Shown here: positions 24,561 to 33,017 of the stretch, piece by piece | Numbering within the stretch: position 1 is the stretch's first letter | How the letters are laid out: each line of letters begins with the position of its first letter | From: CF-161 sp035259145 | GTDB lineage: Bacteria > Chloroflexota > Dormibacteria > Dormibacterales > Dormibacteraceae | Length of the DNA stretch: 38,316 bases | NCBI GenBank assembly: GCA_035259145.1 | Contig: DATFWQ010000021.1 | Location: 1 to 38,316 of the forward strand | Direction: 5' to 3' | Made by a program: the position numbers and the translations under genes | Notes under the pieces: generated by a model | The model's input: the letters and a program-made list of their open reading frames with translations, nothing else | Databases searched by the model: none | What the model was told of the DNA's origin: nothing

Positions 24561-24587
24561 TTTCCGTTCATATACCCCAACGGGAAA
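24561..24587. promoter_or_regulatory. Inverted repeat between divergent response-regulator and fdrA genes
   Basis: TTTCCGTT and AACGGGAAA form an almost perfect inverted repeat (one extra G) around CATATACCCC in the 73-base divergent gap. On the minus strand TATATG (24574-24569) could act as a -10 giving a very short leader for the receiver gene. Its position suits an operator; no binding protein can be named. Confidence 0.35.
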
Positions 24588-24630
24588 CAAACCCGGATGA
24601 GTCTGTAAAGAGGCTACGCAAACGACTTCC

Positions 24631-25932
24631 GTGCTGAGCTTGCAGGTCAACCGACGCAGCTACCACGACTCCATCGTGCTCATGCTCGCCTCCGCGCAGA
24701 TGGCATCCGTCGAGGGAGTCGAGGCGGCCATGGCTGCGATGGCCACCCCCTTCAATCTGAGCGTCCTGCGTGAGGCCGGGTTGTGGGATTCCTCACTCGA
24801 GAGCTGTGGTCCTGACGACATGGTCCTGGCCGCGCGAGGCGCCGATCCGGCGGCCGCCATCCGGGCCGGCCAGGCCGCGCTGGCGCAGGGCGCTCCCCTG
24901 TCGGCCCCGATCGGCCCTGGGCCAGCACCTCGTAGCGTTCGGGGGGCGGCACGCCGCCTACCGGGCGCCAACCTGGCCGTCATCTCGGTGCCAGGCGAGT
25001 ACGCCGCCTGGCCATGCTGGGACGCTCTGAACGCAGGCCTCAGCGTTTTCTGCTTTTCCGACAACGTCTCGGTCGGGGACGAGGTTCTGCTCAAGGACGA
25101 GGCGCTACGCCGCGGGTTGCTGTTCATGGGCCCTGACTGCGGCACCGCGATCGTCGACGGCGTCGGCCTTGGCTTCTGGAACGAGGTGCCGCGTGGTCAT
25201 GTGGGGATCGTCGGGGCCTCCGGCACGGGCATCCAGCAGCTGTCCAGCCTGCTCGCCCACCAGGGCGTGGGCGTTTCCCATGCGATCGGTGTGGGCGGCC
25301 GCGACCTCTCGGCGCAGGTGGGTGGGCGGATGACTCGCGAAGCGATCCGCCGCCTGGACGAAGATGTGGACACCGAGGTGATCGTCGTGGTCTCCAAGCC
25401 CGCCACAGCAGAGCTGACCGCTCGTAAGCCGCTGGTGACGGCTCTGTTGGGCCCTGGCGTCGACCTGACAGAGGTGGCCCTGCGCGTTGGGGGCGGGTCG
25501 CTGCCACCGGATCCCGAGCCGCTGGAGTGGCGGGGGCCGGTGGACGGCATTTTCTCCGGCGGGACGCTGCGTGACGAGGCATGGCTCGTCTGGCAAGGGG
25601 ACCCGACACCTGGCCGCTTCAGGGCCGTCGACTACGGCGCGGACGAGTACACACGCGGCCGGCCCCACCCCATGATCGACCAGCGGCTGCGTCTGGAGGC
25701 CATCAGGCGGGCTCGTGGGCTCGTCTACCTGGACGTCGTGTTGGGGCATGGCGCCCACCCTGACCCGGCCGCCGAGCTCGCGCCGGCGCTGGCGGGGCTG
25801 CCGGCCGTGGTTGCGCTGATCGGCACCGAGGCTGATCCGCAGGGGCTGTCCCGACAGCGAGCTGCGTTCGAGGCCGCAGGAGCACGCGTCTACCTTTCCA
25901 ACTCGCGGGCGGCTCGTACGCTGCTGGCATGA
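24631..25932 (+). CDS. fdrA: FdrA-family protein (succinyl-CoA-synthetase-like; oxamate carbamoyltransferase subunit homologue)
   Basis: This 433-residue protein opens like FdrA (VNRRSYHDSIVLMLASAQMA). It has a Rossmann-like CoA-ligase segment with GLLFMGPDCGTAI, GIVGASGTGIQQLSSLLAHQ and SHAIGVGGRDLSAQVGG, then a second flavodoxin-like domain (VDGIFSGGTLRDEAWLV, YLDVVLGHGAHPDPA). In Escherichia coli FdrA (AllF) works with a DUF1116 protein and a DUF2877 protein to convert oxalurate to oxamate and carbamoyl phosphate. A DUF1116 gene is two genes downstream; no DUF2877 or carbamate kinase gene is in the window. GTG at 24631 is the start. Its stop overlaps the HD gene (ATGA). Confidence 0.9.
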   Translation: MLSLQVNRRSYHDSIVLMLASAQMASVEGVEAAMAAMATPFNLSVLREAGLWDSSLESCGPDDMVLAARGADPAAAIRAGQAALAQGAPLSAPIGPGPAPRSVRGAARRLPGANLAVISVPGEYAAWPCWDALNAGLSVFCFSDNVSVGDEVLLKDEALRRGLLFMGPDCGTAIVDGVGLGFWNEVPRGHVGIVGASGTGIQQLSSLLAHQGVGVSHAIGVGGRDLSAQVGGRMTREAIRRLDEDVDTEVIVVVSKPATAELTARKPLVTALLGPGVDLTEVALRVGGGSLPPDPEPLEWRGPVDGIFSGGTLRDEAWLVWQGDPTPGRFRAVDYGADEYTRGRPHPMIDQRLRLEAIRRARGLVYLDVVLGHGAHPDPAAELAPALAGLPAVVALIGTEADPQGLSRQRAAFEAAGARVYLSNSRAARTLLA

Positions 25933-26549
25933 TAGAGCCACCCCTGCCGCCGGGCCGCCTCGCCGGCCAGGTCCGCTTCCTGCTGGAGTCCGACTTGCTG
26001 AAGAGCGTCCTGCGGCGGACCTTCATCTCCGACGGCTCACGTCACGAGAACTCTGCCGAGCACTCCTGGCACGCCGCACTGTTTGCGCTTGTCCTCAGCG
26101 AGCATGCACACGAGCCGGTCGACCTCGGCCGCGTGGTCGCGATGCTGGTCCTGCACGACCTGGTGGAGATCGACGCGGGGGACACCTACGTCTACGATGA
26201 CGCCGAGCTCGCCACAAAGGCCGCGCGCGAACAGGCCGCCGCTGACCGGCTCTTCGACCTGCTGCCGCCGGACCAGGCAGGGCGCCTGCGCCACCTGTGG
26301 GAGGAGTTCGACGCACGCGTGACGGCAGACAGCAGGTTCGCCAACGCCGTCGACCGCCTGACGGCCGTGCTCCTCAACTACGTGGGCCGCGGCGGGGCCT
26401 GGCAAACGCACGGCGTTTCGGCACCGCAGGTCCGCGCCCGGAACACCGTCGTCGGCGAGGCCGCGCCGCCGCTGGGTGAGCTGGTGCGTATGGTGGTCGA
26501 GGATTCGGTGACCCGTGGTTGGCTCCCCGAGGGCACAGCATGCCCCTGA
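25929..26549 (+). CDS. HD-domain metal-dependent phosphohydrolase (YfbR/HDDC2-like)
   Basis: This 206-residue protein has the HD signature spread over ENSAEHSWHAALFALVLSEH, MLVLHDLVEIDAGDTYVYDD and a later Asp in RFANAVDRLTAVLLNYVGRG. The family hydrolyses phosphate esters, often 5'-deoxynucleotide monophosphates, using divalent metal. It is translationally coupled on both sides: ATGA with fdrA, and its end overlaps the DUF1116 start by ten bases. A nucleotide-related role in the operon is therefore plausible, but the substrate is not shown by the sequence. Confidence 0.88.
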   Translation: MIEPPLPPGRLAGQVRFLLESDLLKSVLRRTFISDGSRHENSAEHSWHAALFALVLSEHAHEPVDLGRVVAMLVLHDLVEIDAGDTYVYDDAELATKAAREQAAADRLFDLLPPDQAGRLRHLWEEFDARVTADSRFANAVDRLTAVLLNYVGRGGAWQTHGVSAPQVRARNTVVGEAAPPLGELVRMVVEDSVTRGWLPEGTACP

Positions 26550-27829
26550 TAGGCGAGGTTCGCGCGGTCACGGCCGGCGCCGCCATGCTTGCCGATCAGG
26601 TTCGGGCCGAGCAGCTCCGCGTCGATTGGCGCCCGCCAATAGACCGGCTGAGCCCTGACCCGATGGTGGAAGCAGCCAATCGCGACGCGGTCGGGCGGAT
26701 GCTGGCGGCTCGACCGGCGTGGGTCGGCCTGGGTGTGGCAACTGATGTCATTCCGCGGATGCGGTCCGACCTGCTGCTGCACAGCGGCCCACCGCTCCGC
26801 CTGGATCAGGCGTCGGGCCCGATGCGCGGAGCACTGGAGGGCGCGCTCCGGCTGGAGGGCCGGGACTCGGCGGATCTCGATCCGTGCCACCACCACATGG
26901 CGGTAGGCCCCATGGCAGGCGTGATCAGTCCTTCGATGCCGGTCGTGGTCGTGGAAGACCGGACCAGCGGCCTGAGAGCGTACTCGAACCTCAACGAGGG
27001 CCTGGGCAAGGTTCTGCGGTATGGGGCGAACGACGAGACCGTCCTGGAGCGGCTGCGCTGGCTGGCGCGCGTGCTGGCCCCGGACCTGGCCCGGGCCTTG
27101 AAGGCCGGCCCCATCGACCTTGCCGCCATCAATCAGAAGGCGCTCCAGATGGGCGACGAGCTGCACAACCGCCATCGCGCGGCTACGTCCCTGCTGTTCC
27201 GAGAGCTGGCGTTGCGGGGCCTGCCTACCGACTCCCTGCGCTTCATAGACCAGAACGACTACTTCTACCTGAACCTCGCCATGGCTGGAGCCAAGGCGGC
27301 GTGCGAGGCCGCGGCCGCGGTCCCGGCCGGCACGCTGGTCGTCACGATGGCTCGCAACGGCACGGAGTTCGGCATCAGGGTGAGCGGCGAGCCCTCGCGG
27401 TGGTTCACGGCTCCGGCGGAGGTGCCGGTCGGCCTGTTTCTCGGCTCCTATACACAGGACGACGCGAACCCGGACATCGGCGACTCGGCGATAACCGAGA
27501 CCTATGGACTGGGTGGCTTTGCGATGGCGGCGGCGCCGGCGATTACTGCGGTAGTCGGGGGCACGGCGCGGAGCGCGCTGGACGCGACGCTTGAGATGTA
27601 TGAGATCACGCTGGCTGAGAACCCGCAGCACCAGATCGCGGCCCTGGACTTCAGGGGCAGCCCGACGGGGATCGACGTCCGGCGGGTGGTGGAGACGGGG
27701 GTCCAGCCCCTGATCAACACTGGCATCGCGCACCGACAGGCGGGTATCGGGCAAGTCGGGGCCGGACTGGTGAGGGCGCCGCTGGAGCCGTTCGTGGCAG
27801 CTTTCAGACACTTCAATGTGCCTCAATAG
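26540..27829 (+). CDS. DUF1116 family protein (YlbE/AllG-like)
   Basis: This 429-residue protein matches the DUF1116 family: LLLHSGPPLRLDQASGPMRG near residue 80, DPCHHHMAVGPMAGVISPSM, SNLNEGLGKVLRYGANDETV, LEEL-like helices with MGDELHNRHRAATSLLFREL, and NDYFYLNLAMAGAKAACEAA. Members are the catalytic-complex partners of FdrA in oxamate carbamoyltransferase, and the two genes usually travel together as here. The ATG at 26540 overlaps the end of the HD gene. The C-terminus (IDVRRVVETGVQPLINTGIA) is complete. Confidence 0.88.
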   Translation: MPLIGEVRAVTAGAAMLADQVRAEQLRVDWRPPIDRLSPDPMVEAANRDAVGRMLAARPAWVGLGVATDVIPRMRSDLLLHSGPPLRLDQASGPMRGALEGALRLEGRDSADLDPCHHHMAVGPMAGVISPSMPVVVVEDRTSGLRAYSNLNEGLGKVLRYGANDETVLERLRWLARVLAPDLARALKAGPIDLAAINQKALQMGDELHNRHRAATSLLFRELALRGLPTDSLRFIDQNDYFYLNLAMAGAKAACEAAAAVPAGTLVVTMARNGTEFGIRVSGEPSRWFTAPAEVPVGLFLGSYTQDDANPDIGDSAITETYGLGGFAMAAAPAITAVVGGTARSALDATLEMYEITLAENPQHQIAALDFRGSPTGIDVRRVVETGVQPLINTGIAHRQAGIGQVGAGLVRAPLEPFVAAFRHFNVPQ

Positions 27830-27841
27830 GGGGTCCGCTTC

Positions 27842-28822
27842 GTGAGATACGCGTTCCACCTCGTCGACGTCTTCACCGACCGGCCGCTGGCCGGCAACCA
27901 GCTCGCAGTCGTGCTCGACGCAGACGGTCTGGAGACCGACAGGATGCAGGCCATCGCCCGCGAGTTCAACTTCTCCGAGACCACCTTCGTAACTGCCCCC
28001 ACCGCGGAGGGGTGCGACTGGCGCGTGCGCATCTTCACGCCGCTCGTAGAGCTGCCGATGGCCGGCCATCCCACCATCGGCACCGCGGTGGTGCTGGAAG
28101 CCCTGGGCCGCGCCTCTGAACGGACCGTGTTTGAGCTCGGTGTCGGGCCGACGCCGGTTCGGGTACGGGCTGGTTGGGCTGAGATGGAGCAGCAGCCGCC
28201 GGCTTTTGGAATGCAGCACCCCGACCCTGCAGCGCTGGCCGCGGCACTGTCCATCGAAGCTGAGGAGATCACCGGGACGGGTCTTCCGGTGCAGTCCGTC
28301 AGCACCGGCCTTGCCCACCTGATGGTGCCGGTGCGCTCGCTGGCCGGGGTGCGCCGGCTGCATCCCGATCCAGATGCGCTCGGCGCCGCTCTGGCGCTGT
28401 TTCCTGGTGCCGCTGCTTACTGCTTCAGCCGCGAGGTCGAGCACCCCGGCCTGGATGCCCACTGCCGCATGTTCGCCCCACATCTCGGCACGGCCGAGGA
28501 CCCCGCCACCGGCTCGGCCGCAGGGCCCCTTGCCTGCTATCTGGCTGTTCACACCGAAGGCGAGGGCCTGCGGCGGTTTCGCTTCGAGCAGGGCATCGAG
28601 ATGGGCCGGCCAAGCCTGCTTGAAGCATCCGTGGAGCAGCGCGGCGGCACCATCACCGCAGTGACGGTCGCGGGCGAGGCGCGCCGTCTGGCTGAAGGCT
28701 GGCTAACCCTGGACAAGACTCTCCCCCGCGAAGTCGGGGGGGTACCCGGCGAAGCCGGGGGAGGGGGGCCCCGCGAAGTCGGGGGAGTACCCGGCGAAGC
28801 CGGGGGAGGGGGAGACAGGTGA
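27842..28822 (+). CDS. PhzF-family isomerase/epimerase with repeat-derived C-terminal tail
   Basis: This 326-residue protein of the diaminopimelate-epimerase-like fold starts RYAFHLVDVFTDRPLAGNQL. It has the catalytic Glu in NFSETTFV, the substrate-loop ELPMAGHPTIGTA, HLGTAEDPATGSAAGPLACY and EQGIEMGRPSLLEASV. PhzF relatives catalyse isomerisations by proton transfer; the substrate is unknown. The family normally ends near AEGWLTL. Here about 34 extra residues, two copies of PREVGGVPGEAGGGG, are encoded by the inserted repeat. The start is GTG after a GGGGG stretch. The stop overlaps the next gene's GTG. Confidence 0.9.
   Translation: MRYAFHLVDVFTDRPLAGNQLAVVLDADGLETDRMQAIAREFNFSETTFVTAPTAEGCDWRVRIFTPLVELPMAGHPTIGTAVVLEALGRASERTVFELGVGPTPVRVRAGWAEMEQQPPAFGMQHPDPAALAAALSIEAEEITGTGLPVQSVSTGLAHLMVPVRSLAGVRRLHPDPDALGAALALFPGAAAYCFSREVEHPGLDAHCRMFAPHLGTAEDPATGSAAGPLACYLAVHTEGEGLRRFRFEQGIEMGRPSLLEASVEQRGGTITAVTVAGEARRLAEGWLTLDKTLPREVGGVPGEAGGGGPREVGGVPGEAGGGGDR
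28721..28810. repeat. Two tandem 45-bp double-hairpin repeats at the phzF/cyclase junction
   Basis: Units at 28721-28765 and 28766-28810 each contain a CCCCG-CGAAGT-CGGGG hairpin, GTACC or GTAC, and CCCGGC-GAA-GCCGGG followed by GGGAGGG. Read on the minus strand they match the coxS units almost base for base. Each adds 15 residues to PhzF in frame. The GGAGG at 28805-28809 lies nine bases before the GTG of the next gene and can act as its Shine-Dalgarno. Confidence 0.93.
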
Positions 28823-29595
28823 GGCTGCTCGACCTGAGTCAGGACTTCTCGGTCCACACTCCCGCCTTCGCCTCTTACGACGGGCCCAGCGTGAAGTGGG
28901 TCAAGCGTCTCGCGTTCGACAAGGCAGGTGGCCAGGAGATCACGTCAACCCTGCACGTCGGCACGCACCTCGACGCCCCCGCGCACTTCTTTTCCGGCGG
29001 CAAGTTCATCGGCGACCTCCCGCTCGACTTCCTGGTCGGTCCCGCGTGTGTCGTCGATCTGGAACGGATGGGCGTCGGCGACTATGAGCTGTACGGGGCC
29101 GAGCAGTTCGAAGAGTGGGAACGGCATACAGGGTTGCGGATCGAACGGGGTGACATCCTGGTCATCCATACCGGTTACCACCGCTTCTACCCGGAGAACT
29201 GGACCGATCGCTCCGCTGTCGACGAGACGCGCTACTTTATCCGCCATCCCGGTCCCGCACGCGAGTTCGCGGAATGGGTTCTGGACCGCGGGGTGCGCTG
29301 GCTGGCTGTGGACGTCGGTTCAGCCGATCATCCGATGAACACGGTGATCCGGCGCCTGCGGCCAGACGAGGCGGAGGATGCCCAGGCCAAACTGGGGCGA
29401 CCGCTGGACGAGGTCTTTCCGAAAGCGGACTACCAGATCATGCACACGCTGCTGTTCCCCCACGATGTGATCCACATCGAGAACATTGGCGGCCAGATAG
29501 ACGAGGTCCTCGACCGCAAGGTCCATCTCGGCTGCTTTCCCTGGCGGTTCCAGGGCGGGGAGGCGGCCTTCTGCCGGGCGGTCGCATTCCTGTAG
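28819..29595 (+). CDS. Cyclase family protein (kynurenine-formamidase/isatin-hydrolase fold)
   Basis: This 258-residue metal-dependent amidohydrolase has the family motif HVGTHLDAPAHFF (HxGTHxDxPxH). The N-terminal LLDLSQDFSVHTPAF, the central IERGDILVIHTGYHRFYPEN and the C-terminal VIHIENIGGQIDEVL also fit. Enzymes of this family open amide or lactam rings such as N-formylkynurenine or isatin, in line with a heterocycle-degrading operon. The GTG start overlaps the phzF stop, and its ribosome-binding site lies within the upstream repeat. It is the last gene of the fdrA operon. Confidence 0.92.
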   Translation: MRLLDLSQDFSVHTPAFASYDGPSVKWVKRLAFDKAGGQEITSTLHVGTHLDAPAHFFSGGKFIGDLPLDFLVGPACVVDLERMGVGDYELYGAEQFEEWERHTGLRIERGDILVIHTGYHRFYPENWTDRSAVDETRYFIRHPGPAREFAEWVLDRGVRWLAVDVGSADHPMNTVIRRLRPDEAEDAQAKLGRPLDEVFPKADYQIMHTLLFPHDVIHIENIGGQIDEVLDRKVHLGCFPWRFQGGEAAFCRAVAFL

Positions 29596-29631
29596 AGCAC
29601 CAACGAGCCATCGGCGAGCACGGCTACCTGA

Positions 29632-30219
29632 TCAGGCCGGCGTCCACTCGAACACGTAATAGACGGCCACCAACCCGATGATCGCCAGCGACGCCGGTGC
29701 GTTGACAAAGGCCACCACGATCGCGAGCGCATAGACAACGTTGCCGATCGTGAACCGCCACCAGGCGGCCCGCCGTGCGTCCCTGGGAACCGGCCTGTGC
29801 GTCCGACCCTCGCGCAGCGTCCAGCCGAAGATCGCGGCGAAGCTGAGCCCCATCGCTTGGAAGACCCCTCCGTACAGCGCCATCGCAACCTTGGCGTCCC
29901 GACCGTCGCTCGTGAGGTACTCGGCCATCGTGCCGGTGGCGAACGGGATGAGGACCACGAAGAGGAGGAGCAGGAGGTTGAGAAAGAGCAGGGTCCGGTC
30001 GACCACGGCGATGTTTCTCACCAGCGCGTGGTGGTTGACCCAGATGATGCCGATCATGAGGAAGCTGATCAGATAGGCGACGAACGAGGGCCAGTGGTCG
30101 CCGAGCTGGCGCACCAGCGGTCCATGACCTGGACCAGCCACGAACAGGTTGAGCGCGAGCAGCGTGATCGCGACCGCGAACACGCCGTCGCTGAACGCCT
30201 CCAGCCTGCCCCGGTCCAC
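29632..30219 (-). CDS. TMEM175-like (DUF1211) potassium channel family protein
   Basis: This 195-residue membrane protein has about six hydrophobic helices. The first contains the family signature RLEAFSDGVFAVAITLLALN (RxxxFSD), which lines the ion pore in bacterial TMEM175 channels. The segments SFVAYLISFLMIGIIWVNHH and LLFLNLLLLLFVVLIPFATG are also characteristic. The protein would act as a leak-type potassium channel oligomer. The start codon follows the end of the convergent-oriented PBP-like gene by nine bases, and the two are likely co-transcribed. Confidence 0.9.
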   Translation of the reverse strand: MDRGRLEAFSDGVFAVAITLLALNLFVAGPGHGPLVRQLGDHWPSFVAYLISFLMIGIIWVNHHALVRNIAVVDRTLLFLNLLLLLFVVLIPFATGTMAEYLTSDGRDAKVAMALYGGVFQAMGLSFAAIFGWTLREGRTHRPVPRDARRAAWWRFTIGNVVYALAIVVAFVNAPASLAIIGLVAVYYVFEWTPA

Positions 30220-30228
30220 CGGCCTACC

Positions 30229-32211
30229 TTACTGCCCGGCGCCCGCGGCCTCCAGGTGGACTTGATCAGGAAGTGGTGGCGGTGGGGTGCCGGCAGAAGT
30301 GCCGGTCAGGAAGTAGGCCTGTCGCCCGTTGGCTTCGCTTGACTCCACGCCGGCTGGCGGCGCGTACCACTCATCGCTCTTCTGCATGGCATCGAGCGCC
30401 GCCTGCATGAACTGATGCCAGGCCGGCGCAGCGACGAAGACGCCGTCCGAGCCCGAAATCATCGGACTATTGTCCGAGTTGCCCATCCAGACCGCCGCGG
30501 CCAGCGAAGGCGTATAGCCGACCGTCCAGGCATCCCCGAAGTTGTCGGTCGTGCCTGTCAGAGCGGCCGCGTGCCGGCCTGACAGCACCATTGGCGAGCC
30601 GCGGCCGAATATCATCGCTCGGTTGACGTCGTCGGCAAGCATCTGACTGACGATGAACGCTGTACCGGCGTCCACGGCCTGGACGCCTGCGGCCGCACCG
30701 GCGCGTAGGACCACGCTTCCAGCTGACCGGGTGACGCTGCTGATGGCCGTCGGCTTGCGCAGCAAGCCGCCGCTGGCCAGCACCGATATGGCACTCGCCA
30801 GCTGCAGCGGCGTCTCACCGTAGCCACCGAGCGTCAGTGAGGGGCCGAAGCTGTCTGCCGGCGCGTCGGTGGTGTAGGAGACGGTTCCGCGTGGGTCGAA
30901 GTGGGCCTGCAGCGGGGGCGCTCCCATGGCCCGGGCCGTCTTCACCACGTCAGGGATGCTCGTGCCAAGCTCGGCCTGGATAGCTGGGGGGTTGAGGGAG
31001 TTACCGAGGCAGGCCTGCAGCTCACAGGTCCCGTGAAAACGGCGGTCGAAGTTGAACACCCGGTAGGGTCTGGGTACTGACCCGCTCGGCACGTCGACGG
31101 TGATCGGGGCGTCGGGAAGCGGTGTGACCATCGTGTAGCGCTTGCTGGCGATTGCCGCCGTATACGTGAACACTCTGAACGCGGTTCCAGGATTGCGCGG
31201 CGCTACTGCCATGTTGTAAGCGCCACCGGCGGCCGTAGGGTTCAGCGAGCCGACCATGGCGAGAAGTGCGCCGGATCTCGGATCTATAGCCACCAGGGCC
31301 CCGCTTGTCACGCCGCGCCAGCTGCTGGCATCGGCGGCATCCCTCAGGGCCAGCTCCGCCTGCTGCTGCAGGCCCAGGTCAAGCGTCGTGACCACCCTCA
31401 AGCCGGCCCCGTACGGATCCTTGCTGAACCTGGCCTTGAGCTCGTCGACGACGTACTGGACGAACCCTGGCGCGGCCAGGACCGTGGGTTTCGGCCCCGT
31501 CAGCTGGAGGCTCTCCGCGTAAGCCTGGTCTGCCTGTCCGGCCGAGATCGTGCGGTTTCGCACCATGGCATCCAGCGTCCGGCGCTGTCGCTGCTTGGCT
31601 GCGGCAAGGTTGCGGAACGGATTGAGCCGGGTAGGCTGGTCGGGGAGCCCTGCCAGCAGGGCAGCCTGGGCCAGGTCGAGCTTCGAAGCGTCGACTCCGA
31701 AGTAGACCTGGGCCGCCGCCTGGGGCCCAAAGGCTCCGTTGCCGTAGAAGAGCGACTGCAGGTACGCCTCGAGAATCTGAGAGCTGGAATAGTTCAAGGA
31801 CAGCTGAGACGCGAGGACAGCCTGCCGCAGCCTGCCGGCGATGCTTGGTCCGCCCACGCCCAAACGCAGCCTCACCAGGCGCTGCGCGATGGTTGACCCG
31901 CTGTCGGCTTCCGCCGCGGCCGGCAGCCAGTGGCCCATGTCCTGCAGCCGCGTCTGGTAGTGCTGGTAGCCGCCCGGATGAAGGTCGGCGATCAGGGTAC
32001 CGCCGGTGTGGTCGTAGACCAGCGTGTCGGCTGGCAAAGGGTGGGTCACCGCGCGCACATCTGGCAGCCGGTCCAGGCCCAGCGCGTGTATCCCCGCTGC
32101 AAGACCAGAGCCCAGAACAACCAGCAGCCCTACGGCGACGGCCAGGGTGCGCCGCTTGTGCCTCGAAGGCGGGGACGGCCGGACCTGCTCGCTCCCTCCC
32201 GAGCTGCTCAT
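30229..32211 (-). CDS. Class A penicillin-binding protein homologue lacking catalytic motifs (pseudoenzyme)
   Basis: This 660-residue protein has a cytoplasmic basic N-terminus, one transmembrane helix (LAVAVGLLVVLGSGLAAGI), a GT51-like domain and a transpeptidase domain. The GT51 domain keeps SGSTIAQRLVRLRLG and ILEAYLQSLFYGNGAFGPQA. It lacks about 30 residues, including the EDxxFxxHxG catalytic loop. In the transpeptidase domain the SxxK motif reads GTAFRV, the SxN motif survives in LGNSLNPPA, and KTG reads ALTGTTDNFGDAWTVGY. Both activities therefore look lost, while the fold seems intact over the full length. A scaffold or regulator role in the cell wall is inferred. The ATG at 32211 follows AGAAAGGAT. 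Confidence 0.85.
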   Translation of the reverse strand: MSSSGGSEQVRPSPPSRHKRRTLAVAVGLLVVLGSGLAAGIHALGLDRLPDVRAVTHPLPADTLVYDHTGGTLIADLHPGGYQHYQTRLQDMGHWLPAAAEADSGSTIAQRLVRLRLGVGGPSIAGRLRQAVLASQLSLNYSSSQILEAYLQSLFYGNGAFGPQAAAQVYFGVDASKLDLAQAALLAGLPDQPTRLNPFRNLAAAKQRQRRTLDAMVRNRTISAGQADQAYAESLQLTGPKPTVLAAPGFVQYVVDELKARFSKDPYGAGLRVVTTLDLGLQQQAELALRDAADASSWRGVTSGALVAIDPRSGALLAMVGSLNPTAAGGAYNMAVAPRNPGTAFRVFTYTAAIASKRYTMVTPLPDAPITVDVPSGSVPRPYRVFNFDRRFHGTCELQACLGNSLNPPAIQAELGTSIPDVVKTARAMGAPPLQAHFDPRGTVSYTTDAPADSFGPSLTLGGYGETPLQLASAISVLASGGLLRKPTAISSVTRSAGSVVLRAGAAAGVQAVDAGTAFIVSQMLADDVNRAMIFGRGSPMVLSGRHAAALTGTTDNFGDAWTVGYTPSLAAAVWMGNSDNSPMISGSDGVFVAAPAWHQFMQAALDAMQKSDEWYAPPAGVESSEANGRQAYFLTGTSAGTPPPPLPDQVHLEAAGAGQ

Positions 32212-32255
32212 ATCCTTTCTCCCGCGCAAGGTTAACATCGGGCAGTTCAACCTGA

Positions 32256-33017
32256 ATGAAGCCGCCGCCGTTCGAGTACCACGCCCCAAACTCCGTCGCC
32301 CGCGCGCTGGAGCTGCTGGCGACTCTTGAGGACGCCAAGGTGCTGGCCGGCGGCCAGTCTCTGATCCCTCTCCTCAACTTTCGACTGGCCCGGCCCGCCC
32401 ACCTGGTCGACGTCAACCGGCTGCCTGGGCTGGACCGGGTCTACGAGCGTGATGGCGGTGTGGCCGTCGGCGCCACGGTGCGCCAGTCGGGCGCCGAGCG
32501 GGACCCACTGCTCCGGGAGAGGTGCCCGCTGCTGCCCCTGGCACTTCGTCTCGTGGCGCACCACGTCATCCGCAATCGCGGCACGGTCTGCGGCAGCCTC
32601 GCCCATGCCGACCCCGCGGCCGAGCTCTGCGCAGCCCTCCTGGTGCTCGGGGGGCACGTGGTCGCCGAGTCCACGCGCGGCTCGCGCGTCATAGCGGCGG
32701 GTGAGCTCTTTCGCGGCCCCTTCGAGACAGCGCTGCAACCGGACGAGCTGATCACGGAGGCGTGGTTTCCTACTCACGCCACGGGCGAGGTCGGGGTACT
32801 GGAAGAGTCGCGCCGGCATGGTGACTTCGCGATGGCCGGCGTAGCGCGGTACCGCGACCGGGTCGCACTGTTTGGCGTTGCGGGGACGCCGGTGATGGCC
32901 GACCCCGACGATCCCACCCGTGGGCTGCAGCCGAGCGGCGACCTGGAGGCCTCGCCCGAGTTCAAGCTGCACCTGGTTCGCGTCCTCGTCGCACGCGCAT
33001 ACGGTCGCGCCGGGTGA
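32256..33017 (+). CDS. Xanthine dehydrogenase family, FAD-binding (CoxM-type) subunit
   Basis: This 253-residue FAD-binding subunit of a molybdenum hydroxylase shows the FAD motifs VLAGGQSLIPLLNFRLARP (AGGQSLxPxxxxR) and IRNRGTVCGSLAHADPAAEL (xNRGTxGGxxAHADP), followed by LQPDELITEAWFP. The C-terminal ASPEFKLHLVRVLVARA is typical. It passes electrons from the iron-sulfur subunit to the final acceptor. The ATG at 32256 fits the family N-terminus. It is divergent from the PBP-like gene by 44 bases and overlaps the next gene (GTGA). Its length is slightly short for the family. Confidence 0.92.
   Translation: MKPPPFEYHAPNSVARALELLATLEDAKVLAGGQSLIPLLNFRLARPAHLVDVNRLPGLDRVYERDGGVAVGATVRQSGAERDPLLRERCPLLPLALRLVAHHVIRNRGTVCGSLAHADPAAELCAALLVLGGHVVAESTRGSRVIAAGELFRGPFETALQPDELITEAWFPTHATGEVGVLEESRRHGDFAMAGVARYRDRVALFGVAGTPVMADPDDPTRGLQPSGDLEASPEFKLHLVRVLVARAYGRAG

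Noticed and set aside
26378..28552. Long minus-strand open frame (724 codons) antisense to DUF1116 and phzF
   Set aside because: High GC with strong third-position bias leaves antisense frames open; the translation is low-complexity, rich in Arg, His and Gln, and the plus-strand genes are clear.
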